34,075 nt of DNA from Porticoccaceae bacterium (GTDB taxonomy: Bacteria; Pseudomonadota; Gammaproteobacteria; Pseudomonadales; GM7GCV1): the NCBI GenBank assembly GCA_018662305.1, contig JABJGI010000089.1:1-34075 (forward strand). Direction: 5' to 3'. Below, in pieces: positions 1-7,560 of this stretch. Within the stretch, counting starts at the first letter, position 1. Each line of letters opens with the position of its first letter. The notes beneath the pieces were generated by a model. The model had not been told where the DNA came from. It did no database searches and saw only the letters and a program-made list of their open reading frames with translations. The position numbers and the translations under genes are program-made.

Positions 1-1347
1 GGCCCCCATAAAAGGTGCGGTACAGGGCGTAGCAACTAAGGTAGCTAAAGCTCCGGTCATAAAGGAGCCGCTTACAGGGCCACTTATACCGGCTCCGATG
101 TTGCCCAAGCGAGTGAGTGAGGCGCCTAGCTCAAGAAAGCCTGATAAAGAGAGACCCAACACAAAAACGACGTAGACAAGCACGCCAATAAATATCGGCG
201 ATTGCAGCTGAAATCCCCAGCCGATGCTTTCCCCTGCTGAGCGCAGCGCCAACATAACGGAGGCAATTGCGAGAAAGCTGATAATCACGCCTGCTGTGTA
301 AGCTAAGCCTTGTGTTTTGCGATTTCCGGAGTCGGTCTCTTCTACTAGATGCATCACTTTTAGAGAGAGCACTGGCAGCACGCAGGGCATAAGATTGAGA
401 ATAAGCCCGCCAAGTAAAGCAAAGATAAGAATAAGTGCGAATGGCAGGTTATCAGCGGGTTCGGAGCTACTATTTATTGTAACGGAAGGGTCAGCTTCAA
501 CTTCGAACTCATAGTTAAATTGAACGCCCTGGGGATTCTCAAATTGCACCAATCCTTCAAAAAAGAGCGGATAGTCACTTGGGTTGAGTGCATTCTCTGT
601 GCTAATGAGTAGTGTGTTGTCCTGAGGCTTGCTCAGTACTGGGGTTGGAAGGTTGTTTACCAGTTTTTGGCTAATAGGGAAAAAGCCGACTGGCTCTAAG
701 CCCTGTAACTCTTCTGGCAGCTGCACAGAGAGCTGAAACTCGCCATCAGTGCGGTAACTGCCGGGAAGTGTGCCAAGAGAGATAGGTAGTTGATCCCGTG
801 CTTCGGCGACATCGCTTGACCAGGGCGATTCGACGCTCTGCTCAGAAACCATTACCTCCAGCTCTAGCGTGGCATTGCCGGGAATGCAGATTTCTTCGCA
901 TATAAGCCAATCTACCCGCCCTCCAAGGCGAAGCGGCTGTCCTATCGGCGCGCTTTCTGAAACCCTTACACTGGAGAATATATAGGTTTCACCATAGTAG
1001 CCGTAATTGATAAAGCCCTGATAGTCGGCCCTGTATGGCGCGGACCAATCTAGCTCGGAATAGCTTAGCAGCTCACTTTCCTGCCATTCGACTTTCGTGG
1101 GTAAGCCGGTGTCACCAGGGTTTTTCCAGTAAATATGCCAGTTTTCATCAGGCAAGATGCGCAAGGCTAAATCAAGAGATTCACCGGGAGCTAGGCTTTG
1201 GTGAGAGGCCAGAAATTCGAGTTGGATATTGGCGGCATATGCGAGTTCGCTGCGGCCTTGTAGATCAGATTGTTGCGCTGAGACAAAACTACCCGCGGCC
1301 AGAATAATAAAGGCTATTAATCTTTTAAAAACAGATAGATATCTCAA
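1..1347 (-). CDS. dsbD: DsbD/ScsB-type thiol:disulfide interchange protein (3' end outside window)
   Basis: Reading the minus strand from a TTG at 1347 gives 449 residues with no stop before the window edge, so the C-terminus (further membrane helices and probably a thioredoxin domain) is missing. A signal peptide ends near FVSAQ (about residue 25). The periplasmic N-terminal domain contains DWLICEEICIPG, the cysteine pair typical of this family. A membrane domain begins at about residue 296 with GGLILNLMPCVLPVLSLK, and a second conserved cysteine motif, ATPCTAPFMGA, sits at the edge; these two Pro-Cys motifs carry electrons across the inner membrane in DsbD. Role by family: moves reducing power from cytoplasmic thioredoxin to periplasmic thiol proteins. 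TTG is chosen because an in-frame TAG lies immediately upstream. The long N-terminal domain fits ScsB-like members as well as classical DsbD. Confidence 0.9.
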   Translation of the reverse strand, partial: MRYLSVFKRLIAFIILAAGSFVSAQQSDLQGRSELAYAANIQLEFLASHQSLAPGESLDLALRILPDENWHIYWKNPGDTGLPTKVEWQESELLSYSELDWSAPYRADYQGFINYGYYGETYIFSSVRVSESAPIGQPLRLGGRVDWLICEEICIPGNATLELEVMVSEQSVESPWSSDVAEARDQLPISLGTLPGSYRTDGEFQLSVQLPEELQGLEPVGFFPISQKLVNNLPTPVLSKPQDNTLLISTENALNPSDYPLFFEGLVQFENPQGVQFNYEFEVEADPSVTINSSSEPADNLPFALILIFALLGGLILNLMPCVLPVLSLKVMHLVEETDSGNRKTQGLAYTAGVIISFLAIASVMLALRSAGESIGWGFQLQSPIFIGVLVYVVFVLGLSLSGFLELGASLTRLGNIGAGISGPVSGSFMTGALATLVATPCTAPFMGA

Positions 1348-1444
1348 CTAATTAATCTCATTTGTAACAGGTGCTTAGTTCGCGGATGCTAGGCTAGTCT
1401 AACGCGCTGGTGAGCTGCAAGAGAGTTAATAAAAGGATACATAG

Positions 1445-2362
1445 TTAATCTTCTGCTGTCTTTTTGCGGCTAGAGCGGAAAGTCTTCTCGAAGTAGTCTT
1501 TTAGAATTGGATGATTGAACTCAAATCCAGCGCTCATCAAATATGCAGGTGACACACGAAGGTTTGCGAGCAGAAAATCCTCTGCGCCCTCCCCAAGTGC
1601 CAATTTTAATACTGCTGTAGGGGCTGTCAGTATCGCTGGCCTCCGCAGAGACTGAGCCAATAAAGTTGTAAACTCAGCATTCCTTACCGCATTTGGGGAT
1701 ACGACATTTAGCGCGTCCGGCAGTTCGGCCTGATCAGAGCAGTATCTGATGATTTCGATGACATCTTGCAGACTTATCCAACTGAACCATTGCTGACCCT
1801 TGCCAAGCTTTGCTCCCAATCCTAGTTTAAAACTTGGCAGCATAGCTTTAAGTGACCCCCCATTAGGGTTTAGAACTACTCCGAGCCGGAGGATTGTTAG
1901 GGACGAGCCTAGCTCTTTAAACTCCCGGGCCGCCTCTTCCCAGTCTTTACAGAGCTTTGCTGAAAAGCTGTCACCCTTGTCGGAATGCTCTGTGTGCGTT
2001 TCCTCCCCTGCCTGGTAGTACCCGATTGCCGAAGCGGAAAGTACTTTGGTAGGCGCAAATTGGGGAATCGCGGCAAACTCCCTGGCCAGTGTTCGGGTGA
2101 ACTGGACCCGGCTTTGGTAGATTTCCGCTTTGCTTTTAACAGACCAGCGCGTGGCTAAAGGTTTTCCGGATAAATTGACGAGAAGATCAATTTTGCGATC
2201 GATTTCCTTTGGGCTAGAAACATATTTGAGTAAATTCTTATTTGAGTATTTCTGTGGATGGCGTGTATGTACGTATACAAAGCAGCCAGAATGGACAAAG
2301 TGGTCAACGAGTGCAGAGCCAATAAAGCCTGTGCCGCCTGTTATGTAGACATTTTTGCCCAT
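1445..2362 (-). CDS. TIGR01777-family NAD(P)-dependent epimerase (YfcH-like SDR)
   Basis: The 305-residue protein opens with GKNVYITGGTGFIGSALV, the extended-SDR Rossmann nucleotide-binding motif (TGGTGFIG). It continues with the family features VNLSGKPLATRWS, a region around SASAIGYY with the catalytic Tyr, and a C-terminal segment with LRVSPAYLMSAGFEF, as in YfcH and the plant homologue SULA/GC1. The substrate is unknown for most members. An in-frame GTG lies 21 bases upstream (2383), but the ATG at 2362 puts the Rossmann motif at the usual distance from the N-terminus and has a GGA about nine bases before it. It lies upstream of dsbD on the same strand with a 97-base gap, in which I saw no clear terminator, and is divergent from the large plus-strand cluster. 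Confidence 0.88.
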   Translation of the reverse strand: MGKNVYITGGTGFIGSALVDHFVHSGCFVYVHTRHPQKYSNKNLLKYVSSPKEIDRKIDLLVNLSGKPLATRWSVKSKAEIYQSRVQFTRTLAREFAAIPQFAPTKVLSASAIGYYQAGEETHTEHSDKGDSFSAKLCKDWEEAAREFKELGSSLTILRLGVVLNPNGGSLKAMLPSFKLGLGAKLGKGQQWFSWISLQDVIEIIRYCSDQAELPDALNVVSPNAVRNAEFTTLLAQSLRRPAILTAPTAVLKLALGEGAEDFLLANLRVSPAYLMSAGFEFNHPILKDYFEKTFRSSRKKTAED

Positions 2363-2430
2363 TTTTCGAAATCCAAAGTTCACAATGACTGCACATTGTA
2401 TTGTCCCACATGAACAATCTATTACGCGGG

Positions 2431-2459
2431 TTCCGTAACATTCCCACTCGGCCTATACT
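2431..2459 (+). promoter_or_regulatory. candidate sigma-70 promoter of the plus-strand operon
   Basis: TATACT at 2454-2459 differs from the -10 consensus by one base. The hexamer 17 bases upstream (TTCCGT, 2431-2436) is only weakly like a -35, so an activator may be needed. It would give a leader of about 90 bases before the TTG start at 2559. This is a pattern match only. Confidence 0.3.
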
Positions 2460-2495
2460 CAAAGAGTTGTGTGCTCACTACCGCAATAGTGTGGA

Positions 2496-2530
2496 ACAGC
2501 ATCCTCACGGAACGATCCTGAGGTTGCTGT
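2496..2530 (+). promoter_or_regulatory. leader stem-loop upstream of the operon
   Basis: Arms ACAGCATCCTCA (2496-2507) and TGAGGTTGCTGT (2519-2530) are inverted repeats of 12 bases with one T-T mismatch around an 11-base loop. It falls between the candidate -10 and the ribosome-binding site (GAGGGG, 2546-2551). No T-run follows, so it is unlikely to be a simple terminator. It could be an RNA regulatory element or a palindromic operator. Confidence 0.45.
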
Positions 2531-2558
2531 ATCTAATGTGATTATGAGGGGTAGTTAA

Positions 2559-3959
2559 TTGAAAAGTAGTATTACCAAGCTTTCTGTCTTTTGGGTATTC
2601 CTATGCCAATGGGTTTTTGCTGCTTCTGTATATGCCCAAGAGCTTCAGATTTCCGAAACCACGCCATCCTTTGAGGATGAAATTCAACTAGAGCCCGATT
2701 CGGATTCATTGCAATTTTCTGCTGTGGAATCTGTGGAGCTGCTTCTTGAGCAAATAGAAACCGTCGAAGCTGAACAAAATAGCTTTGCCCCAGAGCTTGG
2801 AGAGCTGAGTTTCGAACTCGGTCTTCAATTGGAAACCTTGGGGCTGCATGAAGACGCACTCGAAGCATTCCTCCGCGCAGATCAAAACATGAAGATTCGC
2901 GAGGGTTTGTACTCAAATAACCGCGAAATATTGATCCGAAAAATATTTGACCAGCACGTCGCCCTAAATGACTGGGAGTCTGCCGAGATTGCTTTGGACA
3001 ACAACGCCTGGCTACGAGCCAGAAATGTTGATTCAGACTCTCTTGATTATGTTGAGGTGTTGCAAGAGCTGGTGCGATGGAATTTGGCTGTGGATCACTA
3101 CGATATCGAAGACGAAGAGTCTGTCGCCCTGATTAGAGCCTATTCCGATTTGGAGGAGATTTTTGATATTTATGCTGCGCGGGATATGCCTGCAGATGAC
3201 GTAACTATTAATCTGGCCATGACGGTGAACCATATGCTCTCCCAGCAGGTTTATATTGTGGATAGCGTCGGCCAACGCGATACTTCCGCTGCCCTAGAAC
3301 GCAAATATTTTCGTCAATCTCGAGCCGCAGTGATGGCCTGTCATAGTCTCTATAATGAAGCGGAAGAAATACGGGACCGCTGTTCTCGGTCGGCGGAAAG
3401 AGAGATAAGAAGGAACCTGCCCGAGACAATTCTCATCGACTATTCTTCGGGTCAATACGATCAGAATATTTCTTTCTATTCTCGAAGCTATTTCCGCGGC
3501 AAAGACTTACTGCTCGATCAGCTAGAAGTTCTTAAAGATCAAGGGGATCAGCGGCGGTCACTGGATACCATTATGAAATTGGGTGACTGGTACTTGCTCT
3601 TTGGATACCAGCGCAGCGCAGAAGAAATGTATGCCGCTGCCTGGGCTTATGCGAACCAGATCGGGCAACCTGAAGTGATACATATGCAAGAGCCAATGGC
3701 GATATCTTCTGCCGGCCTGGTTGAGTCTCTACCTCGCTTGGTTGTGGGCAATCGTCAGGGGGAAGCACAGGTTGCGGTCACCATAGCGAGAACAGGCGAG
3801 ATAGAGAAAATTGAATATCTGGATACAGATATAGACGACGAGTCAGTTATCGCAGATTTATCAGCAAATTTAGCGGGTTCAATTTATCGCCCTATCCTGC
3901 GTGACGGTGTTCCTATAGCGGCTGTTGCTTACACGGTTAATAAGCAAGTTTCATACTAG
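2559..3959 (+). CDS. periplasmic helical-repeat protein with TonB-C-like C-terminus (paralogue 1)
   Basis: This 466-residue protein starts at TTG with GAGGGG about eight bases upstream. A signal peptide runs to about residue 26 (ASVYA-QE). The central part is alpha-helical and TPR-like (GELSFELGLQLETLGLHEDA, ALEAF), with conserved KIREGLYS and DWYLLFGYQRSAEEMYAAAW segments. The last 70 or so residues (EAQVAVTIARTGEIEKIEYL, then SIYRPILRDGVPIAAVAY) resemble the TonB C-terminal beta-alpha-beta fold, though nothing here anchors it in the membrane as TonB is. The next gene, eight bases on, is a clear tandem paralogue. As first gene of the cluster it probably acts in the periplasm, handling or docking an envelope partner. 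No function is known to me for this protein. Confidence 0.8.
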   Translation: MKSSITKLSVFWVFLCQWVFAASVYAQELQISETTPSFEDEIQLEPDSDSLQFSAVESVELLLEQIETVEAEQNSFAPELGELSFELGLQLETLGLHEDALEAFLRADQNMKIREGLYSNNREILIRKIFDQHVALNDWESAEIALDNNAWLRARNVDSDSLDYVEVLQELVRWNLAVDHYDIEDEESVALIRAYSDLEEIFDIYAARDMPADDVTINLAMTVNHMLSQQVYIVDSVGQRDTSAALERKYFRQSRAAVMACHSLYNEAEEIRDRCSRSAEREIRRNLPETILIDYSSGQYDQNISFYSRSYFRGKDLLLDQLEVLKDQGDQRRSLDTIMKLGDWYLLFGYQRSAEEMYAAAWAYANQIGQPEVIHMQEPMAISSAGLVESLPRLVVGNRQGEAQVAVTIARTGEIEKIEYLDTDIDDESVIADLSANLAGSIYRPILRDGVPIAAVAYTVNKQVSY

Positions 3960-3967
3960 GGCGAACA

Positions 3968-5416
3968 ATGTCGATGGGAAGAGGCTTTGGTGGAATTAAG
4001 TGCGTGACTTTAGTTGCTGGCTTGATTCTATATCCCTCTTTAACTCTCTCTCAAACTGGAGACAGCCTCGACATCAATCTTGTAGCTTCTGATGTTGATA
4101 TCCCTAGGTCTGTTCATATCTTGCTCGGTGAAATTACGCAACTCGAGGCATCTGAAGACAGTTTTGATCCCAGAATCGGAGAGCTTAGTTTTGAGCTTGG
4201 TATGCAGTTAGCTTCCTTAGGCCTCAATGAACAAGCTCTGGAGGCGTTTCAACGCTCAGATCAAAGCATGAAGATACGAGAGGGTCTTTACTCTGAGAAT
4301 AGAGAGATACCCGTACGCAAAATTTATGAACAGTATTTAGAGCTACACAATTGGGATGATGCCTCTAGCAGCTTAAATACAATCGCATGGATAAAAGCTA
4401 GAAACTACGATTCAAGCTCCCTCGAGTATGTCGACGTGCTGCAAGAGCTCACCTACTGGTCTCTGGCTGAAGACGCCCTGAATCCAGATAACAAGAGAGC
4501 GACCCATTTGATCGCGGCGCACGATAATCTTGAAAAGATTTTCGACATCTACGAGATAAACGAACAACCCCTAGACAATGAAACCCTTGAGCTCGTCGTC
4601 GCCGTAAACCACAGGCTGGCGATGCATGGGGTTTTAGGACCCAATCTTGAGACATTAAAAGAGAGCCAGACTCGAAGACAATTCGATGTATCAACTCGAA
4701 GTTGTGAGACTTTATTTGTCGACGCAGAAGAAGCCTTGGGCAATTGTAGCAATAGGGCGCGACGCCACATTCTGGTGAATACTCCTGAATCAAGCAGTGG
4801 AATAGCCGAGAACCAAACTTTAGCCAACACGCAGCAGTTGTCACCCCTGCAGGAATTTTATTCGAGCCAGAACTGGAGTGTGAATGAAATAGACAACTCG
4901 ATTGAGATTGACACTGATCCCATGCTCCCTTTCTATTCTCAGAGTTATCGTCGTGGCAAGGAATTGCTCTTAGATCAGCTGGATGCTCTCAGAATTGGCG
5001 ATGATCACGTAGCTACCCTAGATTCTCTTCTGGCTCTGGGTGATTGGTATCTTCTGTTTGGATATCTCCAGAGCGCAATTGAGGTCTACACTGCAGCATG
5101 GAATTTCGCTTCTCAGGAAGGACTGGAAGAAATGGTAAACATGCAGCCACCCGCTGCGATATCTCTTGCCGCTTTGGCGGATAATTTGCCTCGACTGAAG
5201 CCAGGAAATCGTGATGGATACGCCAAGTTTTCCCTTGCGGTTGCTCCGACTGGGGAAGTTCAGAGTGTAGATATCATCGAAACCGATATTGAAGATGTTG
5301 AAGTTGTTGCTGAGTTGATCGCTGAGTATTCAATGGCCAGATTTCGGCCTGTTTTGCTTGAAGGGGTTCCGGTGGCCTCGGCAAAATATTTGGTTGATCG
5401 ACGAATAGCTTATTAA
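3968..5416 (+). CDS. periplasmic helical-repeat protein with TonB-C-like C-terminus (paralogue 2)
   Basis: A 482-residue paralogue of the preceding gene. Blocks such as GELSFELG, KIREGLYS-NREI, YV-VLQEL, SYRRGKELLLDQLDAL and LGDWYLLFGY recur in the same order, giving perhaps half-identical residues by eye. The signal peptide ends near residue 28 (TLS-QT). It differs by an insertion around residues 275-305 (rich in Gln, Ser, Asn and Glu) before the conserved FYSQSYRRGKEL block. The C-terminus (FSLAVAPTGEVQSVDIIETD, RFRPVLLEGVPVASAKYLV) again resembles a TonB-C domain. AGGGCGA before the ATG is a good ribosome-binding site. The duplication with retained architecture suggests the two may form a heteromeric pair, which is inference. 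Confidence 0.8.
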   Translation: MSMGRGFGGIKCVTLVAGLILYPSLTLSQTGDSLDINLVASDVDIPRSVHILLGEITQLEASEDSFDPRIGELSFELGMQLASLGLNEQALEAFQRSDQSMKIREGLYSENREIPVRKIYEQYLELHNWDDASSSLNTIAWIKARNYDSSSLEYVDVLQELTYWSLAEDALNPDNKRATHLIAAHDNLEKIFDIYEINEQPLDNETLELVVAVNHRLAMHGVLGPNLETLKESQTRRQFDVSTRSCETLFVDAEEALGNCSNRARRHILVNTPESSSGIAENQTLANTQQLSPLQEFYSSQNWSVNEIDNSIEIDTDPMLPFYSQSYRRGKELLLDQLDALRIGDDHVATLDSLLALGDWYLLFGYLQSAIEVYTAAWNFASQEGLEEMVNMQPPAAISLAALADNLPRLKPGNRDGYAKFSLAVAPTGEVQSVDIIETDIEDVEVVAELIAEYSMARFRPVLLEGVPVASAKYLVDRRIAY

Positions 5417-5431
5417 CTCTGGACCCAAGCC

Positions 5432-6364
5432 GTGACCAGTCTCCGCCCAATCATTCTTTTACCCATAGCCTTGTATTTAGCTGGCTGTATTCCAGCACCT
5501 GCAACTATTCCAAGCCCTAGTGTTCCTTCAGTACCTTCTCCAGTACAGATTCCTACACCTAGTACTGGTATGCCTAGTCCTCCCTCTGTGCCTGGAATGC
5601 CATCACCCGAAAGTGGCAGTGAGGGGAGCTCCCCACCGAGCACTGGTATGCCCAGCCCTCCTTCAATGCCTGGGTCTGAGAGTGGCAGTGAGGGCGATTC
5701 AGAGGGTGACTCTGGTGACTCAAGCCCTTCAAGTAGTGGAGCTAGTGGTCCAGAAAATGAAAATGAGGAGGGATCTGGCACGTCCGGAGAAGAAGAGACA
5801 GCGGATGCCAGTGAAGAAGGTGAATCTGGTAACAGTGAAGAACAAGACTCTATGGATGTTTCTCTTGAAGATGTTACCTCTGATGCGGAATCAGAGCCTA
5901 CCTTCGAAGAGCCAACCTTTGAGGAATCATCACAAACGGACGCCTCTTCTTCTCAGGGTGGGCTGTCTCAGGCTACATTGGAAGAGCTAGAGCGCGTTCT
6001 AGAGCAGGAATTAGGAACCTTTGACTCATCGGTGCAAAGAGAGCAGCGAAATGCCGAAGCGCAGTCGAGAGAGCCTTCTAACCCAGGATCTGCACCCGTT
6101 ATTGTCTTTGAGGACTACCCGGAAGAGCAGCAAGGCGGCGCATCTGGTGGTGGAGCTGGTTCCGGTGGCGGCGAAGGCGAGTCATCGGGTGGAAGTTCGA
6201 GCTCTGATGTTTCGGTAGCTGTTGAGCAATCCCAAATACCCCCTCCCAATCCAGATGACGATATCGTTGCTAGGCAGTTGCGTGAAGCCGCTATTGCCGA
6301 GGCCGATCCTGAGCTTAAACAGCGCCTTTGGGAAGAGTATTACCGGTACACTGGCAGCCAATGA
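5432..6364 (+). CDS. low-complexity lipoprotein, probable periplasmic tether
   Basis: GTG start, 310 residues. The lipobox LAGC puts the lipidated Cys at residue 19, and Ile at +2 predicts Lol transport to the outer membrane. Residues 20-75 are Pro/Ser-rich with repeated GMPSPPS motifs. Residues 60-175 are Ser/Gly/Glu/Asp-rich and strongly acidic, and residues 228-262 are Gly/Ser-rich (GGGAGSGGGEGE). Only two parts look structured: a short helix at about 178-200 (ATLEELERVLEQELGTF) and the C-terminal 45 residues (DDDIVARQLREAAIAEADPE, then LWEEYYRY). Such a chain could span much of the periplasm and present its C-terminal helix to an inner-membrane partner. The stop overlaps the next start (ATGA), suggesting coupled translation. 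The ribosome-binding site is weak. Confidence 0.78.
   Translation: MTSLRPIILLPIALYLAGCIPAPATIPSPSVPSVPSPVQIPTPSTGMPSPPSVPGMPSPESGSEGSSPPSTGMPSPPSMPGSESGSEGDSEGDSGDSSPSSSGASGPENENEEGSGTSGEEETADASEEGESGNSEEQDSMDVSLEDVTSDAESEPTFEEPTFEESSQTDASSSQGGLSQATLEELERVLEQELGTFDSSVQREQRNAEAQSREPSNPGSAPVIVFEDYPEEQQGGASGGGAGSGGGEGESSGGSSSSDVSVAVEQSQIPPPNPDDDIVARQLREAAIAEADPELKQRLWEEYYRYTGSQ
5564..5700 (+). repeat. 78-bp degenerate tandem repeat inside the tether lipoprotein
   Basis: ACTGGTATGCC recurs at 5564 and 5642, a period of 78 bases. Both copies encode TGMPSPPS(V/M)PG followed by ESGSEG; the second has lost nine bases. The third-position differences (CCTAGTCCT against CCCAGCCCT) show it is an old duplication rather than an assembly artefact. 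Confidence 0.7.
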
Positions 6365-7560
6365 AAATTTTAACCCCCCCTATTCTTAAAGTATTGGCGC
6401 TCTTCTGTGTCGCTGGGTTATCGGCCTGCGCCGATTATCAGGTACGTACAACGGATTACACTCCTGTAGAGGTATTACAAACCGAGGTTGCCTTCGATAC
6501 TTTGCTCGACGTAGGTATTCGCGTATTTGAGCCTGAGTTGGAGAATTTGCCGGACGAGGCGCTTGAGTTTGACGGTGTTCGTCAAGCAGAAAGTATTTGG
6601 GTCGCTGATCGCCTAAAAGAGACGTTGGATTCGACCGGAGCCTGGGGCTACGTGCGGGTCATACCGGACGATCTGGTAACTATCGATCTCATTGTCGAGG
6701 GTAAAATTCTGCAGTCAGACGGGGAAACTACGCGCCTAGACCTGACTGCGACAGATTCCAGTAATCGTGTCTGGCTCGACAAGAGCTACACCCAGGTTAT
6801 CAGTCACTATGCCTACTCGTACGAGCAAGTAGGTAATGAGCCTTTTCAGGGGTTATATAACCAAATTGCTAACGACCTCCTGCAGTTAATGGATCAAATG
6901 GAGCCTGGCGCGCGACGCCAGCTGCGTAAAGTTACCGACATGCGTTTTGCAGCTGGTTTTTCTCCAGAGGCATTTTCTGAGTTTTTAGTAGCTGATTCTG
7001 ATGGCCATTATCAGTTAGAACGCTTGCCTGCAGACAACGATCCAATGTTGCAAAGGGTGGATGACATACGCCTTCGCGATCAGATGTTTGTCGACGTCTT
7101 GCAGGACTATTACCGTGGTTTTGTCTCCAATATGGAAACGCCCTATGACGCTTGGCGCGAACAGAGTTTTACGGAGACCACCATAATTCGTGAGTTGGAT
7201 AGTGCCGCCGACGCCAGAAAGCTGGGTGGCTGGCTGGCTATTGCAGCTGGCCTGGGTGCTCAATTTAGTGACGACTATCTAGTCCGCTTAGCAGGCACGA
7301 GTGCTGTTTATGGTGGTGTAGAAAACATTCGGGCAGGTTATATGGCCCAGGACGAAGCACTTTTGCACATACAGACGCTTTCTGAGCTTGGAGAGTCGCT
7401 CGAGTATGAACTCGAACCCAGCGTAATCGAGCTTCAAGATCGCACCATAACCCTGGCAGGCACCACCAGGGATCAATATGACGAGTGGCGCGGTATTCTG
7501 CGAGAAATCTACTTCAGGGAGACAGGTGAAATACCACCTGCGGGCGAAGATGGCGGATAA
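6361..7560 (+). CDS. lipoprotein of unknown function
   Basis: Start at ATG 6361, overlapping the previous stop by four bases, gives 399 residues beginning with a classical lipoprotein signal peptide (lipobox LSAC, Cys23; Ala at +2 predicts outer membrane). The upstream in-frame start at 6328 would place 11 extra residues before the signal and is rejected. Residues 60-140 (VRVIPDDLVTIDLIVEGKIL, DLTATDSSNRVWLDKSY) look like an alpha/beta fold of the kind seen in envelope lipoproteins that assemble on secretion or efflux complexes. A Gly/Ala-rich segment near residues 285-300 (LGGWLAIAAGLGAQFSDD) could be a hydrophobic hairpin. I do not recognise a named family. Its place in the cluster suggests an outer-membrane component of the same complex. 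Confidence 0.72.
   Translation: MKILTPPILKVLALFCVAGLSACADYQVRTTDYTPVEVLQTEVAFDTLLDVGIRVFEPELENLPDEALEFDGVRQAESIWVADRLKETLDSTGAWGYVRVIPDDLVTIDLIVEGKILQSDGETTRLDLTATDSSNRVWLDKSYTQVISHYAYSYEQVGNEPFQGLYNQIANDLLQLMDQMEPGARRQLRKVTDMRFAAGFSPEAFSEFLVADSDGHYQLERLPADNDPMLQRVDDIRLRDQMFVDVLQDYYRGFVSNMETPYDAWREQSFTETTIIRELDSAADARKLGGWLAIAAGLGAQFSDDYLVRLAGTSAVYGGVENIRAGYMAQDEALLHIQTLSELGESLEYELEPSVIELQDRTITLAGTTRDQYDEWRGILREIYFRETGEIPPAGEDGG

Noticed and set aside
2476-2491. CACTA/TAGTG inverted repeat near the operon promoter
   Set aside because: Five-base arms are expected often by chance; the longer repeat at 2496-2530 is the credible one.
5413-5781. Minus-strand ORF rich in Pro, Ser, Gly and Leu opposite the tether lipoprotein
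   Set aside because: Its composition simply mirrors the repetitive plus-strand coding sequence; no independent start signal or recognised domain.
5520-5990. Alternative-frame plus-strand ORF inside the tether lipoprotein gene
   Set aside because: A by-product of low-complexity sequence; the lipoprotein frame has a lipobox and fits the operon spacing.
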